64,000 nt of DNA from positions 57,179,202 through 57,243,201 of the forward strand of contig CM042157.1 in the NCBI GenBank assembly GCA_023376005.1, in the 5' to 3' direction. Position 1 is the first letter of the stretch. Every line of letters begins with the position of its first letter. Below, one piece after another: positions 9,567 through 18,579 of the stretch. The stretch is from Doryteuthis pealeii. Its lineage: Eukaryota; Mollusca; Cephalopoda; Myopsida; Loliginidae. A program made the translations under genes and the position numbers. The notes below the pieces were generated by a model, which saw nothing but the letters and a program-made list of their open reading frames with translations, was not told the DNA's origin and made no database searches.

Positions 9567-9745
9567 TTAATTGAACTAGATGAGTGGTTGAAGAGGCCCA
9601 AGATGGTCAATCAGCTGGTCTTGTCAAGCCCTAGTAACTATATGATTGTCCAGACCATAATCTTCAAATTGCTCTTACCCAACCATTTTTATCATATAGT
9701 TGCTAGAAGGCAGTGGCTGAGGGTCAACTACCAGTTTTTATTTTA
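9567..9745 (+). mobile_element. Retroelement family F fragment
   Basis: GATGGTCAATCAGCTGGTC, TCAAGCCCTAG, TATGATTG and GTGGCTGAGGGTCAACTACCA correspond to the middle of the family at 62100-62600. Confidence 0.65.
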
Positions 9746-9802
9746 CATGAAGCTAATGAAAATTATTTCTACCCATTTATTAATACACATGAACTTAAAC
9801 AA

Positions 9803-9805
<3 letters not shown>

Positions 9806-9860
<55 letters not shown>
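9806..9860. repeat. (TA)n microsatellite
   Basis: About 27 uninterrupted TA units, immediately left of a SINE D copy. Confidence 0.95.
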
Positions 9861-9864
<4 letters not shown>

Positions 9865-10062
9865 AAAGTCGTCGGGCGGCTGAAGTCGGTATCAGCCAGT
9901 CAGCGAGGGAATCTATCCCCTTTTCAATAGCACTAGACCAAGGAGATTGTTTTAGCATCTGAGGTAGAGTGCAACACCTACCATCAGCTCCTTACTTTAC
10001 CGCACAGATCCCTGTGCTACTCATACGCTGAGTTGGCGAGGACCGGATTCGAACTAGGAACC
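9861..10062 (-). mobile_element. SINE family D, minus copy
   Basis: The complement reads GGTTCCTAGTTCGAATCCGG (box B), GCGTATGAGTAGCACAGGGA, AAGGAGCTGATGGTAGGTGT, GATAGATTCCCTCGCTGACT and a GACTTTACTTT tail. The tRNA-like head is shortened. It sits between two TA tracts. Confidence 0.75.
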
Positions 10063-10165
10063 TATATATTATATATATATATATATATATAATATATATA
10101 ATCTTATTTCTTTTATATTATATATATATATATATATATATTATATTATTTTTTTATATATATAT

Positions 10166-10199
<34 letters not shown>

Positions 10200-10263
10200 A
10201 AAGAAATAAGATTTGGCATTAAATAACCCACAATGATTGTTATGCTGTTAAACACCAACCAAC
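10063..10263. repeat. TA-rich cruciform and SINE tail remnant
   Basis: AATCTTATTTCTTTTA and TAAAAGAAATAAGATT flank about 90 bases of alternating TA, making a long potential hairpin. At 10213-10263, TTTGGCATTAAATAACCCAC and the CTGTTAAACACCAACCAAC tail are the 3' end of SINE E. Confidence 0.75.
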
Positions 10264-10399
10264 ATGAAATCAATATGCATAAAATCATTGAATATTTTGC
10301 AGAGAACAATTTTTGTATTATTATCATGGCTTTCTATCAGTAAACTTTGCTTTTTATCTTATATTTTATCTTAAATTTTCCAGTATTAGACACAGGTAA
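10264..10399. other. Unassigned short stretch
   Basis: AT-rich; nothing recognised. Confidence 0.3.
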
Positions 10400-10945
10400 T
10401 TTGCAAGGCAAAGAAAATTGAAAGAATAAAAGAGAAAAGGAGAAAGAAAAAAGGGAGAGAACTTGGTTCGTATTTTTCTATCACTAAGAAGGTGTTTATT
10501 TTATATGCAATGTGTTAGGTACAACCAGAAGTTATGAAAAGAGTGAATGAAAAAGAGAGATGAGTGATAAATTGATGAAAAGATAAAGGAAAGAAGGAAA
10601 TTGAAAGAAAGACAGAAGGGAAAGAAAATGAAGAAGCTAAAGAAAGAGAATGTATAAAAGAAAGAAAAGGGGAGAAATAAATAAAAAGATGATTAAATTA
10701 AAGGAAAGAAGGAAGATAAGGAGGTAGGTGAAAAAGAAACAGACCAATAAAGAAAGTGAATGAAAAAAAGAGAAAAGAAGAAATTCTCAAATTAGAAACA
10801 GAAAGGAAGAAAATCTAGAATGAAAAATTGAATGAAATGAAAAATAGGTAATAAAGAAAAAGTTAAAATAAATAAATAAATAAAATGAAATATTAAGAGA
10901 AAGAAAAACAAGTAATAATAAGAAAGAAAGGTTAAAGAATGACCC
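10400..10945. repeat. Polypurine GAAA-rich tract
   Basis: The plus strand is almost wholly A and G (GAAAGAAAGG, GGAAAGAAGG words) for about 500 bases, ending in a C-run and A-run. Long mirror-symmetric purine tracts can form triplex DNA. Confidence 0.8.
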
Positions 10946-10964
10946 CCCCCCCAAAAAAAACAGC

Positions 10965-11474
10965 GGTAATTTATGAGGAAGTGCGTCCCGGTCTCCTGCC
11001 TCAAGAGTTGCTGCCCGGTGACTATTAAAATAATGACCCAGCTCAGTCTATTCAAAACTATCCATCTTCATATCTATCTATCCATCTATCTCAATTTGTT
11101 CATATTTATCTATATTACTTTAAATACTAAGATTTTTTTTTAAATTCATGTTTGTTTAATGTCTTGTTTTTAGTTTAAATAAACAAGAATTACAACAAAA
11201 AAAGAAGCGATACCCCATACATTTACTTGTCGAAAATATCTATCTATCTATCTATCTCCATTTGTTCGTATCTATCTATATTATTTTGTTTGTTTATCTA
11301 TCTATCTATCTCAGTCTATTCAAAACTATATATTCATCTTCATATCTAAACAAGAATTATGACAAATTACGATAAATAAACAAGAATTACGACGAGCTGG
11401 GGTTGTTATTTCTATAGTCACCGGGTAGCGGTTTTTGAGGCGGTAGACTGGGATGCACTTCGTCATGAATTACC
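10965..11474. mobile_element. Inverted-repeat element inside purine DNA
   Basis: About 75-bp terminal inverted repeats: GGTAATTTATGAGGAAGTGC at the left, and the complement of GCACTTCGTCATGAATTACC at the right, both containing the CACCGGG / CCCGGTG block. The interior has TCTATCTATC repeats and duplicated AAACAAGAATTA words. No frame. It separates two purine-rich tracts. Confidence 0.75.
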
Positions 11475-11479
11475 AAAAC

Positions 11480-12120
11480 AGCAAATAATGCACAAAAGAA
11501 AAAAAAGCAGAATGAAAAAATAACAAAAACAAAGAATGAAAAAAGCAAAAAGCAAAAAACTCCTAACAAACAATGAAAAACATGAAATAAAAAGGGAAAG
11601 ATAAACAACGAATGAAAAAACTAGGAATGCAAAACTAAGAAGAGAAGAAAACAAGGAATGAAAAAAAAAGAAAACAAAAAAGAAAGAAAAACAAGGAAAA
11701 ACAAAACAAAAACAAGGAATAAAAAAAAAGAGAAAAACAAAAAATGCAAGAAAGAATAAAAACAAGGAATGAAAAAAGGAAAAATAAACAGAGAATGAGA
11801 AAATGCAAAACAAGAAATGAAAAAGAATTAACATAACAAAAGGAATGAAAAAAGCAAGAAAAATTAAGTAAAACAAGGAATGAAAAAAAAAAGAAAAACA
11901 AATTATACTAAAAGAAAAAGAAAGAATGTAAAAGAAAAGGCAAGAAAGGAAAAAAGAAAGAAAAGAAAGAATAAAAAAAAAAATTGAGGAATGATACGGA
12001 AAAATGAAAAAGAGAAAATAAAAAAGGAGAAAACAAGGAATGAAAAAAAAAAAAAAAGGAAAAACTAAAATATTCAAGAAATGAAAAAAGAGATGCTAAA
12101 ATAGAAGAAAATTAAATATT
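11480..12120. repeat. Minisatellite of ACAAGGAATGAAAAAA-type units
   Basis: Units of about 17-25 bases (AACAAGGAATGAAAAAA plus variable GAAA) repeat some 25-30 times with drift. A 204-codon minus frame (Phe/Ser/Leu-rich) arises only from the repeat. The same array, inverted, occurs at 18580-19000. Confidence 0.88.
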
Positions 12121-12154
12121 AAGATAAGAAATACAAAAAGTATAGAAAAATATT

Positions 12155-12395
12155 ACAAGGGTGGGGATTTCTATGTTGCAGTTGCTAATGTGCTGGGCTG
12201 CAATGTTGTAGTAAGTGGGTTCAAACTCCAGTCATGTTATTACATTCACTTTTAGACTAATACCCTTTCGAAAGTATGAAACCCCTCATCTCACTAGCTA
12301 TGAATTAAATGATACTACAACTGTTCTTATAAAAAGATGGCTTTGGCATTAAATAATCCATGAAAGTTGATATGCCATTAAACAAAGAGACCAAA
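12155..12395 (+). mobile_element. SINE family E, plus copy
   Basis: Box A region GTTGCTAATGTGCTGG, box B GGTTCAAACTCC, a shared CTAATACCCTTTCGAAAGTATG block and the tail GTTGATATGCCATTAAACAA with CCAAACCAAAC. Relatives at 18240-18505, 19008-19135 and 53370-53605. The tail matches that of the LINE at 34811-35710. Confidence 0.8.
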
Positions 12396-12994
12396 CCAAA
12401 CAAAAAATATTATTAAAAAAAAAAGAAAAAGAAGAATAAAGAAAAAAAAGAAATGAATAATGAATGAAGGAATACACAAGAATAATGAGAAGGAGTTTTG
12501 AAAAAAGAAAGAGTAAAAGTAAAAATATGAAAAAATGCTGTGTGTACTTTTCATATTGCCGAGAGAAGTGCAATCTAAAAATTGCATTTCTTATTGCGAC
12601 AAAAGACAATGAAGAAAGAAAGAAAGAAAGAAAATGAACGATGACAATAAAGATGTGGAAGGTAGAGATATTCCTCTTTTTCTATTAAATATAAGTATGG
12701 CTAATATTACATTGGTATGCATGACAACAGACGCTTGATAGATAAAAAGAAACATAGATATACAATTCAGGCGACTCCAAAGGAAATTAATTTACATATG
12801 TACCTTTATGCACAGACATATACAATGCATTTTTAAAGATGATATACATAAAGAAGAATGATGTGCATAGATGGGTCTGTTGATAAATAAAAAGAGGCAA
12901 AGAGGAAAGATTTAAAATATACAAGATAGTCAAATGAATTACTCAGTGAGAATCAATGTCAGTAGAAAGGGTCTGCTAACCAAACTCTTTAACC

Positions 12995-12998
<4 letters not shown>
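12396..12998. other. Unassigned purine-rich then AT-rich stretch
   Basis: Purine-rich to about 12660, with no gene. Frames here are low-complexity Phe/Leu runs on the minus strand. Confidence 0.4.

Positions 12999-13071
<73 letters not shown>
12999..13071. repeat. (TA)n then (GA)n microsatellite
   Basis: About 16 TA units followed by about 20 GA units. Confidence 0.95.
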
Positions 13072-13073
<2 letters not shown>

Positions 13074-13095
13074 TGGTATGAAAAACACATATGTT

Positions 13096-13290
13096 GTTAA
13101 ATTGAATTTATTTTTACAACTTTTGCATTGCTAATATTGGCAATATTTCGATTTCATCAAAAAATCTTCCTCAGTGCATAATGATAATTGTGACCGTTTT
13201 CAGATGTGAATGTTTTTAATCTGGATTCTTCAAGAGAGAAACACAGAATATCTTGAATTTAAACTGGAAATATTGTTTTTTTACCAAAAA
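13096..13290 (-). mobile_element. Hammerhead-like element, copy 1
   Basis: Nearly identical to 16620-16810. The minus strand has CTGAGGA, an extra A, a GATTT/AAATC stem, GAA and a long AT-rich stem III. Position 7 may vary in hammerheads, so CTGAGGA is tolerable, but stem I starts with a mismatch and stem II is preceded by an unpaired A. Treated as a relic or relative. A TA microsatellite follows. Confidence 0.5.
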
Positions 13291-13292
13291 GC

Positions 13293-13342
<50 letters not shown>
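13293..13342. repeat. (TA)n microsatellite
   Basis: About 23 TA units after TGTG, with a short ATATAATA imperfection at the end. Confidence 0.9.
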
Positions 13343-13346
<4 letters not shown>

Positions 13347-13389
13347 ATACCAACCCCTCCACATGAGTAGGATGAAACACAATCAATTT

Positions 13390-13560
13390 TTTAAGTGTAG
13401 TTTAACCAGTTTGAATTCAGAGTTGTCCTTCACTTAGACTGGTTGCCTAACCTTAAAGAGCCCAGTCTGCCCTACTATTTATCCATAGCTGGAGGGAGAA
13501 TAGTTGGATGCATACCTTTCCCATGGGTACTGGTACTATGTGAAAAGCTGGTTACTCCAT
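13390..13560 (-). mobile_element. SINE family A, minus fragment
   Basis: The complement of the SINE A body and 3' region (TAGACTGGTTGCCTAACC, CAGTCTGCCCTA, CATGGGTACTGG). The tRNA-like head is missing, replaced by TA repeats at 13562-13600. Confidence 0.7.
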
Positions 13561-13562
13561 AA

Positions 13563-13599
<37 letters not shown>

Positions 13600-13609
13600 A
13601 TGCATCATA

Positions 13610-13835
13610 TATATACATCAAAAAGATCCAGGATAAACCTATAACCGCATACGCGTGGATATGGCAATCCTACAATGTGACATCAAACCGACAAAGTCTG
13701 GTGGTATTGTGAGATACTGCTGGGGCGCTAGTGGTAATGATGCTTCAGCCCTGACACCATGCCTGAACCTAGAGTCATCATATGATGGAGGCTTTGCTGG
13801 TTGCAATGCTACTGTGTAAATAGCAGTCATTGTTT
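13610..13835. other. Unassigned, moderately GC-rich unit duplicated at 17577-17645
   Basis: The block TATACATCAAAAAGATCCAG then GGATATGGCAATCCTA occurs here and at 17577-17642, each time after the same SINE A fragment and a TA run. A copied composite. No gene recognised. Confidence 0.5.
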
Positions 13836-13838
13836 GAA

Positions 13839-13841
<3 letters not shown>

Positions 13842-13883
<42 letters not shown>

Positions 13884-13890
13884 CGTGTAG
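13842..13890. repeat. (TG)n microsatellite
   Basis: About 20 TG units with GTGC variants at the right end. Confidence 0.95.
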
Positions 13891-13923
13891 AAATTAAAAA
13901 CAAAGTATTAAAAAAAAAAGATG

Positions 13924-14156
13924 GGTTATTTCCTATAAGTCTAACATAAACAAAGGGGAACCACTCTTGAACTGATAAATTATTTATTTATTTATTGATC
14001 TACTATGAAAAAAGAAGACGGGGTTAGGCTTAAGGTTTAGAGTTAGGGTTAGGGTTAAGGTTATGGTTTAGGGTTAGTTTAATGGGAAAATAAATAAATA
14101 ATTTATCAATCTAGAGTGGTTCCCCTTTGTTTATGTTAGACTTATAGGAAATAACC
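13924..14156. mobile_element. MITE with telomere-like core, copy 1
   Basis: Terminal inverted repeats of about 70 bp start GGTTATTTCCTATAAGTCTA and end with the complement. The 8-bp target duplication AAAAGATG lies at 13916-13923 and 14157-14164. The core has degenerate TTAGGG repeats (about 14030-14085). The 8-bp duplication fits hAT, P or Merlin-type transposases. No transposase is encoded. Confidence 0.87.
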
Positions 14157-14162
14157 AAAAGA

Positions 14163-14403
14163 TGAATTCATTTTGATGTAGACATAGACATTTAAACATT
14201 TCAGTTAAACCTTTATGAGGATAATACAATTAGACTTGAGCCTTTTCTCCATCTACATTTCCAACTGAAGTCATTTAAAAAAAAACATCCATCACCGTTT
14301 AAACGACAATTTCTTTTTCCTTCCAATTGTATTATCCTGATGAAGGTTCAATATAAACCGAAATGTTTAAATGTCTATGTTAACATCAAAATAAATTCAT
14401 CTT
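14163..14403. mobile_element. Inverted-repeat element with hammerhead-like ends
   Basis: About 75-bp arms (AATTCATTTTGATGTAGACA and its complement) are inverted around a unique centre. The right arm holds CTGATGA (14337-14343), an extra A, GGTT/AACC stem, GAA (14360-14362) and a stem III-like block ending GTC. The left arm has the degraded complement. Related in layout to the true hammerhead pairs. Confidence 0.55.
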
Positions 14404-14416
14404 GGTTAAATCAAAC

Positions 14417-14656
14417 TTAACTCTTAACATCCTGTTGAGAATTCCAGAGCCCCATTCCTATAAGAATTTATTTTTAAAAAACGGCTAAAACTGATCCTTT
14501 TCATTTAAAATTACCTGAGATAATTCCCTTTAATTAAAGACTTCTAAATATGTTTAATATTACATTTAAACAAAGTCTATCTTTTGGGGTGGATTAGGAA
14601 AACAAACGTGACTTCCGGCCAGGCGGACTGAGGCGGTATAGGGCATTAAGAGTTAA
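14417..14656. mobile_element. TTAA-ended inverted-repeat element
   Basis: It starts TTAACTCTTAACATCCTGTT and ends GGCATTAAGAGTTAA. A 67-bp relative with the same ends lies at 58203-58269. TTAA at both borders would fit a piggyBac-like target, an inference from the ends only. Confidence 0.6.
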
Positions 14657-14658
14657 CA

Positions 14659-15081
14659 GACCTAAATTCCTCCATCATATGTCACAACCAGTTAATTCAG
14701 TTAATTCCCTGATTTTTTTTTTGCCCCCCCCCCAAAAAAAAAAAAATCAGGGAATTAACTGAATTTAATGAAATTTTCAGTATTGATATATTAATAAATA
14801 AAAGATATAATGCACCAGTTATTTGATTTCAAAACTTTTACATTTTTTCAGGTCAGTTAACTTTGAACCAGATATCTTTGAGGCGTAACACAGATTCTTA
14901 AAGATATGTGGTTCAAAGTTAACTGATCTGAAAAAAATGTACAAGTTTTGAAATAAAATAACTGGTGCATAATATTTTTTATTTATTAATATATCAACAC
15001 TGAAAATTTCATTAAATTCGGTTAATTCCCTGATTTTTTTTTCTTTTGGCGGGGGTGACGTGCGATGGTGGAATTTAGGTC
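14659..15081. mobile_element. Nested foldback element
   Basis: Outer ends GACCTAAATTCC and GGAATTTAGGTC enclose a small hairpin (about 14696-14764, loop of C residues) and a large one (about 14745-15037) with arms of roughly 135 bp and a short loop near 14883-14900. The arm motif TTAATTCCCTGATTTTT occurs three times in total. A further inverted pair GGTTAAATCAAAC / GTTTGATTTAACC at 14404-14416 and 15088-15100 encloses this and the preceding element. Confidence 0.85.
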
Positions 15082-15139
15082 CGTTATGTTTGATTTAACC
15101 TTCATCTTTTTTTGGAATACTTTGTTTTAACAATGAAAA

Positions 15140-15189
15140 TAGTGAATGGATATACTTTGTGTGTGTGTGTGTATGTGTATGCATGCAAG

Positions 15190-15229
<40 letters not shown>

Positions 15230-15266
15230 AGAGAGAAAGAAATATCGAATGTATATACTTTGTGTG

Positions 15267-15307
<41 letters not shown>

Positions 15308-15355
15308 TGTGTGAGAAGAGAGAAGAGAGAGAAAGAGAGAGAAATATGTATTATT

Positions 15356-15386
<31 letters not shown>

Positions 15387-15401
15387 ATGCTTGTGGCATG
15401 T

Positions 15402-15452
<51 letters not shown>

Positions 15453-15527
15453 AAAGTGAAATATTACATGTTATTACTTTTGTGTGTTACATGTGCGTTC
15501 AAGCATGTGTGCGCGTCCAGCATATAC

Positions 15528-15581
<54 letters not shown>

Positions 15582-15623
15582 TTGAATGTATATACTTTGA
15601 GTGCATATGCATGTGTGATATAT

Positions 15624-15693
<70 letters not shown>

Positions 15694-15819
15694 TATTGAA
15701 TGAAAATACTTTGAGTATGTGTGTGTAAGCATATATGTGTGTGTGTGTGTGTATGAAAGAGAGAGAAAAATATGAATGTATATACTTTTGTGTGTGTATT
15801 GTGTGGTGTGTTTGAAGCA

Positions 15820-15865
<46 letters not shown>

Positions 15866-15974
15866 ATATTACATGTATATACTTGTGTGTGTACGTGTGC
15901 GTTTCAAGCATATGTGTGTGCATCCAAGCATATGTTTGTGTGTGTGTGTTGAGAGATAGAGATAGAGAGAGAGA

Positions 15975-16018
<44 letters not shown>

Positions 16019-16089
16019 ATATTACATGTATATACTTTGTGTGTGTACGTGTGTGTTCAAGCATATGTGTGTGCGTCCAAGCATATTGG

Positions 16090-16149
<60 letters not shown>

Positions 16150-16175
16150 AGAGAGATATTGAATGAAAATACTTT
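15140..16175. repeat. Compound TG/GA satellite with about ten units
   Basis: Each unit of about 80-150 bp has an anchor (AATATT[G/A]AATGTATATACTTTG or AATATTACATGTATATACTT), a TG run with GCATGCAAGCATATG-type words, and a GA run. Anchors lie near 15140, 15241, 15341, 15457, 15580, 15690, 15768, 15863, 16014 and 16155. Many long frames on both strands come from the repeats and are not genes. Confidence 0.9.
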
Positions 16176-16619
16176 GACTGATATCCGTTTAATTCTATTC
16201 ACTGTTCCAGAAACAAAGGACGGATGTGAATCAAGATTCCTATAATTTTGAGTCTAAGAATTATGAGTTCTGTGCATGGACCGATTGAATAGAAAGTTAA
16301 GATTGAGAACAAGAAGAAATAGATTTATATCAAAATATTTTATATTGACTTTAACGAGAATATGATCAATGTAAAAGGAAGAAAAAATACTTATAAAAAA
16401 AAACAAAGAACTAAATATTATGTAAAGAAGAAAAAAAAATCTATATTAACATATACATCACCCACCCTTGTCTGTCAATTCTTGCATTGACCACTAGATG
16501 GTGCTGTCATAGCAATATATAAGAGGAGATGTGGAAATCTCATTTTCTCTTATTTGCATGATTCCATAAGAACTAATTTTCATTCTCTGGAACAGGGAAA
16601 TTTCTGTCCCCAGCTAACT
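16176..16619. other. Unassigned stretch
   Basis: AT-rich without a recognised exon. The segment 16455-16560 is GC-richer with no motif identified. Confidence 0.35.
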
Positions 16620-16810
16620 GAATTTATTTTTACAAGTTTTGCATTGCTAATATTGCCAATATTTCGATTTCATCAAAAAATCTTCATCAGAGCATAATGA
16701 TAATTGTGACTGTTTTAAGATGTGAATTTTTTTAATTTGGATTCTTCAAGAGAGAAAACACAGAATATTTTGAATTTAAACTGGAAATATTGTTTTTTTA
16801 CCAAAAAGCA
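16620..16810 (-). mobile_element. Hammerhead-like element, copy 2
   Basis: Minus strand: CTGATGA (16690-16684), an extra A, stem GATTT/AAATC with a 7-base loop, GAA (16665-16663), a 5-6 bp stem III (16662-16650), U as cleavage base, and AGCA pairing with TGCT as stem I. The core is complete except that the G10.1-C11.1 pair is replaced by an unpaired A. Copy 1 at 13096-13290. Confidence 0.55.
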
Positions 16811-16812
16811 TG

Positions 16813-16857
<45 letters not shown>

Positions 16858-16954
16858 CTTAATTGGAGTCGTACCTAATTTTGAAAATTAATTAATTAAT
16901 AATGAATTAGGCGGGAATGCCTATTTAAATGTATGGCTAAACAAATCGAGAAAA

Positions 16955-17010
16955 ATCAATCTCTGTATGTACATTTCAGCCTATTAGGCCTCATCAGCAG
17001 AGCTATAGAT
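16955..17010 (-). ncRNA. Hammerhead ribozyme, type I
   Basis: Minus strand: CTGATGA (16997-16991), stem II GGCC...GGCT with a closing G-U pair, GAA (16977-16975), palindromic stem III ATGTACAT (16974-16967), cleavage base A (16966). Stem I CAGAG (16965-16961) pairs perfectly with CTCTG (17002-16998). Confidence 0.87.
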
Positions 17011-17015
17011 AGGAA

Positions 17016-17092
17016 GGCCGCCCTGTGCGTGATTTGAAACTGGACTGCCAAGCTGACAGGCTGATATCACAACCCCTACACCAAACGGATTT
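17016..17092 (-). promoter_or_regulatory. tRNA-like head before the minus hammerhead
   Basis: Minus strand TTTGGTGTAGGGGTTGTGAT is box A-like and AGTTTCAAATC box B-like, with about 30 bases between. It lies about 15 bases upstream of stem I of the hammerhead, as in the 8.7 and 9.0 kb units although the sequences differ. Confidence 0.55.
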
Positions 17093-17249
17093 CCCAGATT
17101 TTACGATTTGTTTAGAGTAGGTTAATATTCCTCTTCAGTGACTTTTATTACACGACGATATGATAAGTTGTAAACACGGTATGTTTGGAATTGCTTTTTT
17201 GCCGACAATTTTTGGGAGAATATGTGCTTAATTGGAATCGTACCTTCCT

Positions 17250-17306
17250 ATCTATAGCTCTGCTGATGAGGCCTAATAGGCCGAAATGTACATACAGAGA
17301 TTGATT
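17250..17306 (+). ncRNA. Hammerhead ribozyme, type I
   Basis: CTGATGA 17263-17269, fully Watson-Crick stem II GGCC/GGCC (17270-17282), GAA 17283-17285, stem III ATGTACAT 17286-17293, cleavage base A17294. CAGAG (17295-17299) pairs with CTCTG (17258-17262). The cleanest copy in the window. Confidence 0.9.
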
Positions 17307-17497
17307 TTTCTCAATTTGTTTAGCCATACATTTAAATAGGCATTCCCGCCTAATTCATTATTAATTAATAATTTTCAAAATTAGGTACAACTCCAATTAA
17401 GCACATATTCTCCCAAAAATTGTCGGCAAAAAAGCCATTCCAAACATACCGTGTTTACAACTTATCATATCGTCGTGTAATAAAAGTCACTGATGCA

Positions 17498-17537
17498 TAT
17501 CATTTCCCATGGGTATTAGTACTATGTGAAAAGCTGG

Positions 17538-17575
<38 letters not shown>
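17498..17575 (-). mobile_element. SINE A fragment and (TA)n
   Basis: CATTTCCCATGGGTATTAGT and the following block match SINE A; a TA run follows at 17544-17570. Confidence 0.6.
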
Positions 17576-17639
17576 TCATATATATACATCAAAAAGATCC
17601 AGGATAAAGCTATAACCGCATCCGCATGGATATGGCAAT

Positions 17640-18215
17640 CCTAGCTTCATGTCACATTAACCTTATCTTGCCCGCCCTGTCGGCTGGGGCAGTAGAATAC
17701 GCCGACTGCACCTAGATGCAGTTTAACATTCTACCCAAAACAATAAGACCATCAGCCAACCCCTTCTACCACATATATGATAAAAAGGGAACCTCATGTG
17801 GTGTAATGGTTAGCAAACTAGCATTCGCAGACCATTGTTAGTGAGTTTGATTCTCACTGGGCACCCCATACCTTTGGCCTTGTGCTGCATCTAAGCTAAG
17901 GCTTAGTAAATAACTATATGATAAAAAGGGTTGGGGGGTTGCCATAAGGGTAATAGTTGTGGGACAATCAATAGGTGCTAGCGCTTGACATGACCAGCTG
18001 ATTGATCAGAGGGGTCCCTCTCCGACCACCCGTAAGTAAGGGCCAAAGTGGAGTATTGCATGTCATGGACTGCATAACCACCAAGATTCGGGTTGCCACT
18101 CACAGTCAACAAGTGGCCCCATTAGGGGGATTTTACACCTCTGCAGATGTGCAGTCGGCATATTCTACAGCCCCACTGACAGGGCAGATTATTATATCTG
18201 ATCTGTTGGTTTACA
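17640..18215 (-). mobile_element. Retroelement family F, minus copy, interrupted
   Basis: The complement matches 61640-62230: GCCCTGTCAGTGGGGCTGTA, CCTCTGCAGAGG, TAATGGGGCCACTTGTTGAC, ATCAATCAGCTGGTCATGTC and CTAGCACCTATTGATTG. It is split by a SINE B insertion at 17790-17914. The frame at 18002-18226 is part of the repeat. Confidence 0.75.
17790..17914 (+). mobile_element. SINE family B with 16-bp target duplication
   Basis: Flanked by TATATGATAAAAAGGG at 17774-17789 and 17915-17930. The head has GTGGTGTAATGGTTAGCAAA (box A) and GAGTTTGATTCTCACTGGGC (box B), with GTAAATAAC at the 3' end. Relatives at 20863-20992 and 25393-25515. Confidence 0.87.
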
Positions 18216-18239
18216 GCAGATACTAGGGTGAATCAAAAG

Positions 18240-18505
18240 TGTTGCAATGTTTTTGGTTTGATCTGGTCTCTGTTTAATGGCATATCAACCTTCATGGGTT
18301 ATTTAATGCCAAAGCCCTCCTTGTAGCAGAGCAGTAGTGGTACTATCTAATCCATACTTGGGGGCATGCAGGATTTCATACCTTTCCCAAGGGTATTAGT
18401 CCAAAAGTGTGTGTAATAGCGTGATTGGAGTTTGAACTCACTAACTACAATGTTACAGTGTAGCACATTAGCCACTGCACTATGGAGATTACCATCCTTG
18501 TAATA
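18240..18505 (-). mobile_element. SINE family E, minus copy
   Basis: The complement of GTTTGAACTC (box B), CCAAGGGTATTAGTCC and the tail block TAATGGCATATCAACC. It is followed by the TTTTTCATTCCTTGTTTT minisatellite, mirroring 11480-12395. Confidence 0.78.
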
Positions 18506-18579
18506 TTTTTCTATATTTTTTGTAATTCTTATCTTAATATTTATTTTTCCTTCTATTTTAGCATCTCATTTCTCATTAT

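Larger units (their letters stand above)
16852..17406. mobile_element. Hammerhead-bearing element with about 165-bp inverted repeats
   Basis: The termini TATGTGCTTAATTGGAGTCG and the complement (ending CCAATTAAGCACATA) extend about 165 bp inward, each arm ending in a complete hammerhead and CCTATCTATAG. The spacer has a minus-strand tRNA-like head. Around the right half a second inverted pair (about 17135-17220 and 17407-17495, ACACGACGATATGATAAG) adds an outer palindrome, so at least two insertion or inversion events are recorded. Confidence 0.82.

Noticed and set aside
11463..12077. 204-codon Phe/Leu/Ser-rich minus frame resembling a membrane protein
   Set aside because: It is produced by the ACAAGGAATGAAAAAA minisatellite; other frames are equally open and the inverted array at 18.6 kb gives the same.
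14030..14085. Chromosome end or true interstitial telomere
   Set aside because: The TTAGGG-like repeats are short, degenerate and internal to a MITE with target duplications.
15095..16245. Several long frames on both strands, up to 242 codons
   Set aside because: All are translations of TG, GA and TA runs (His/Thr, Ser/Leu, Cys/Val repeats).
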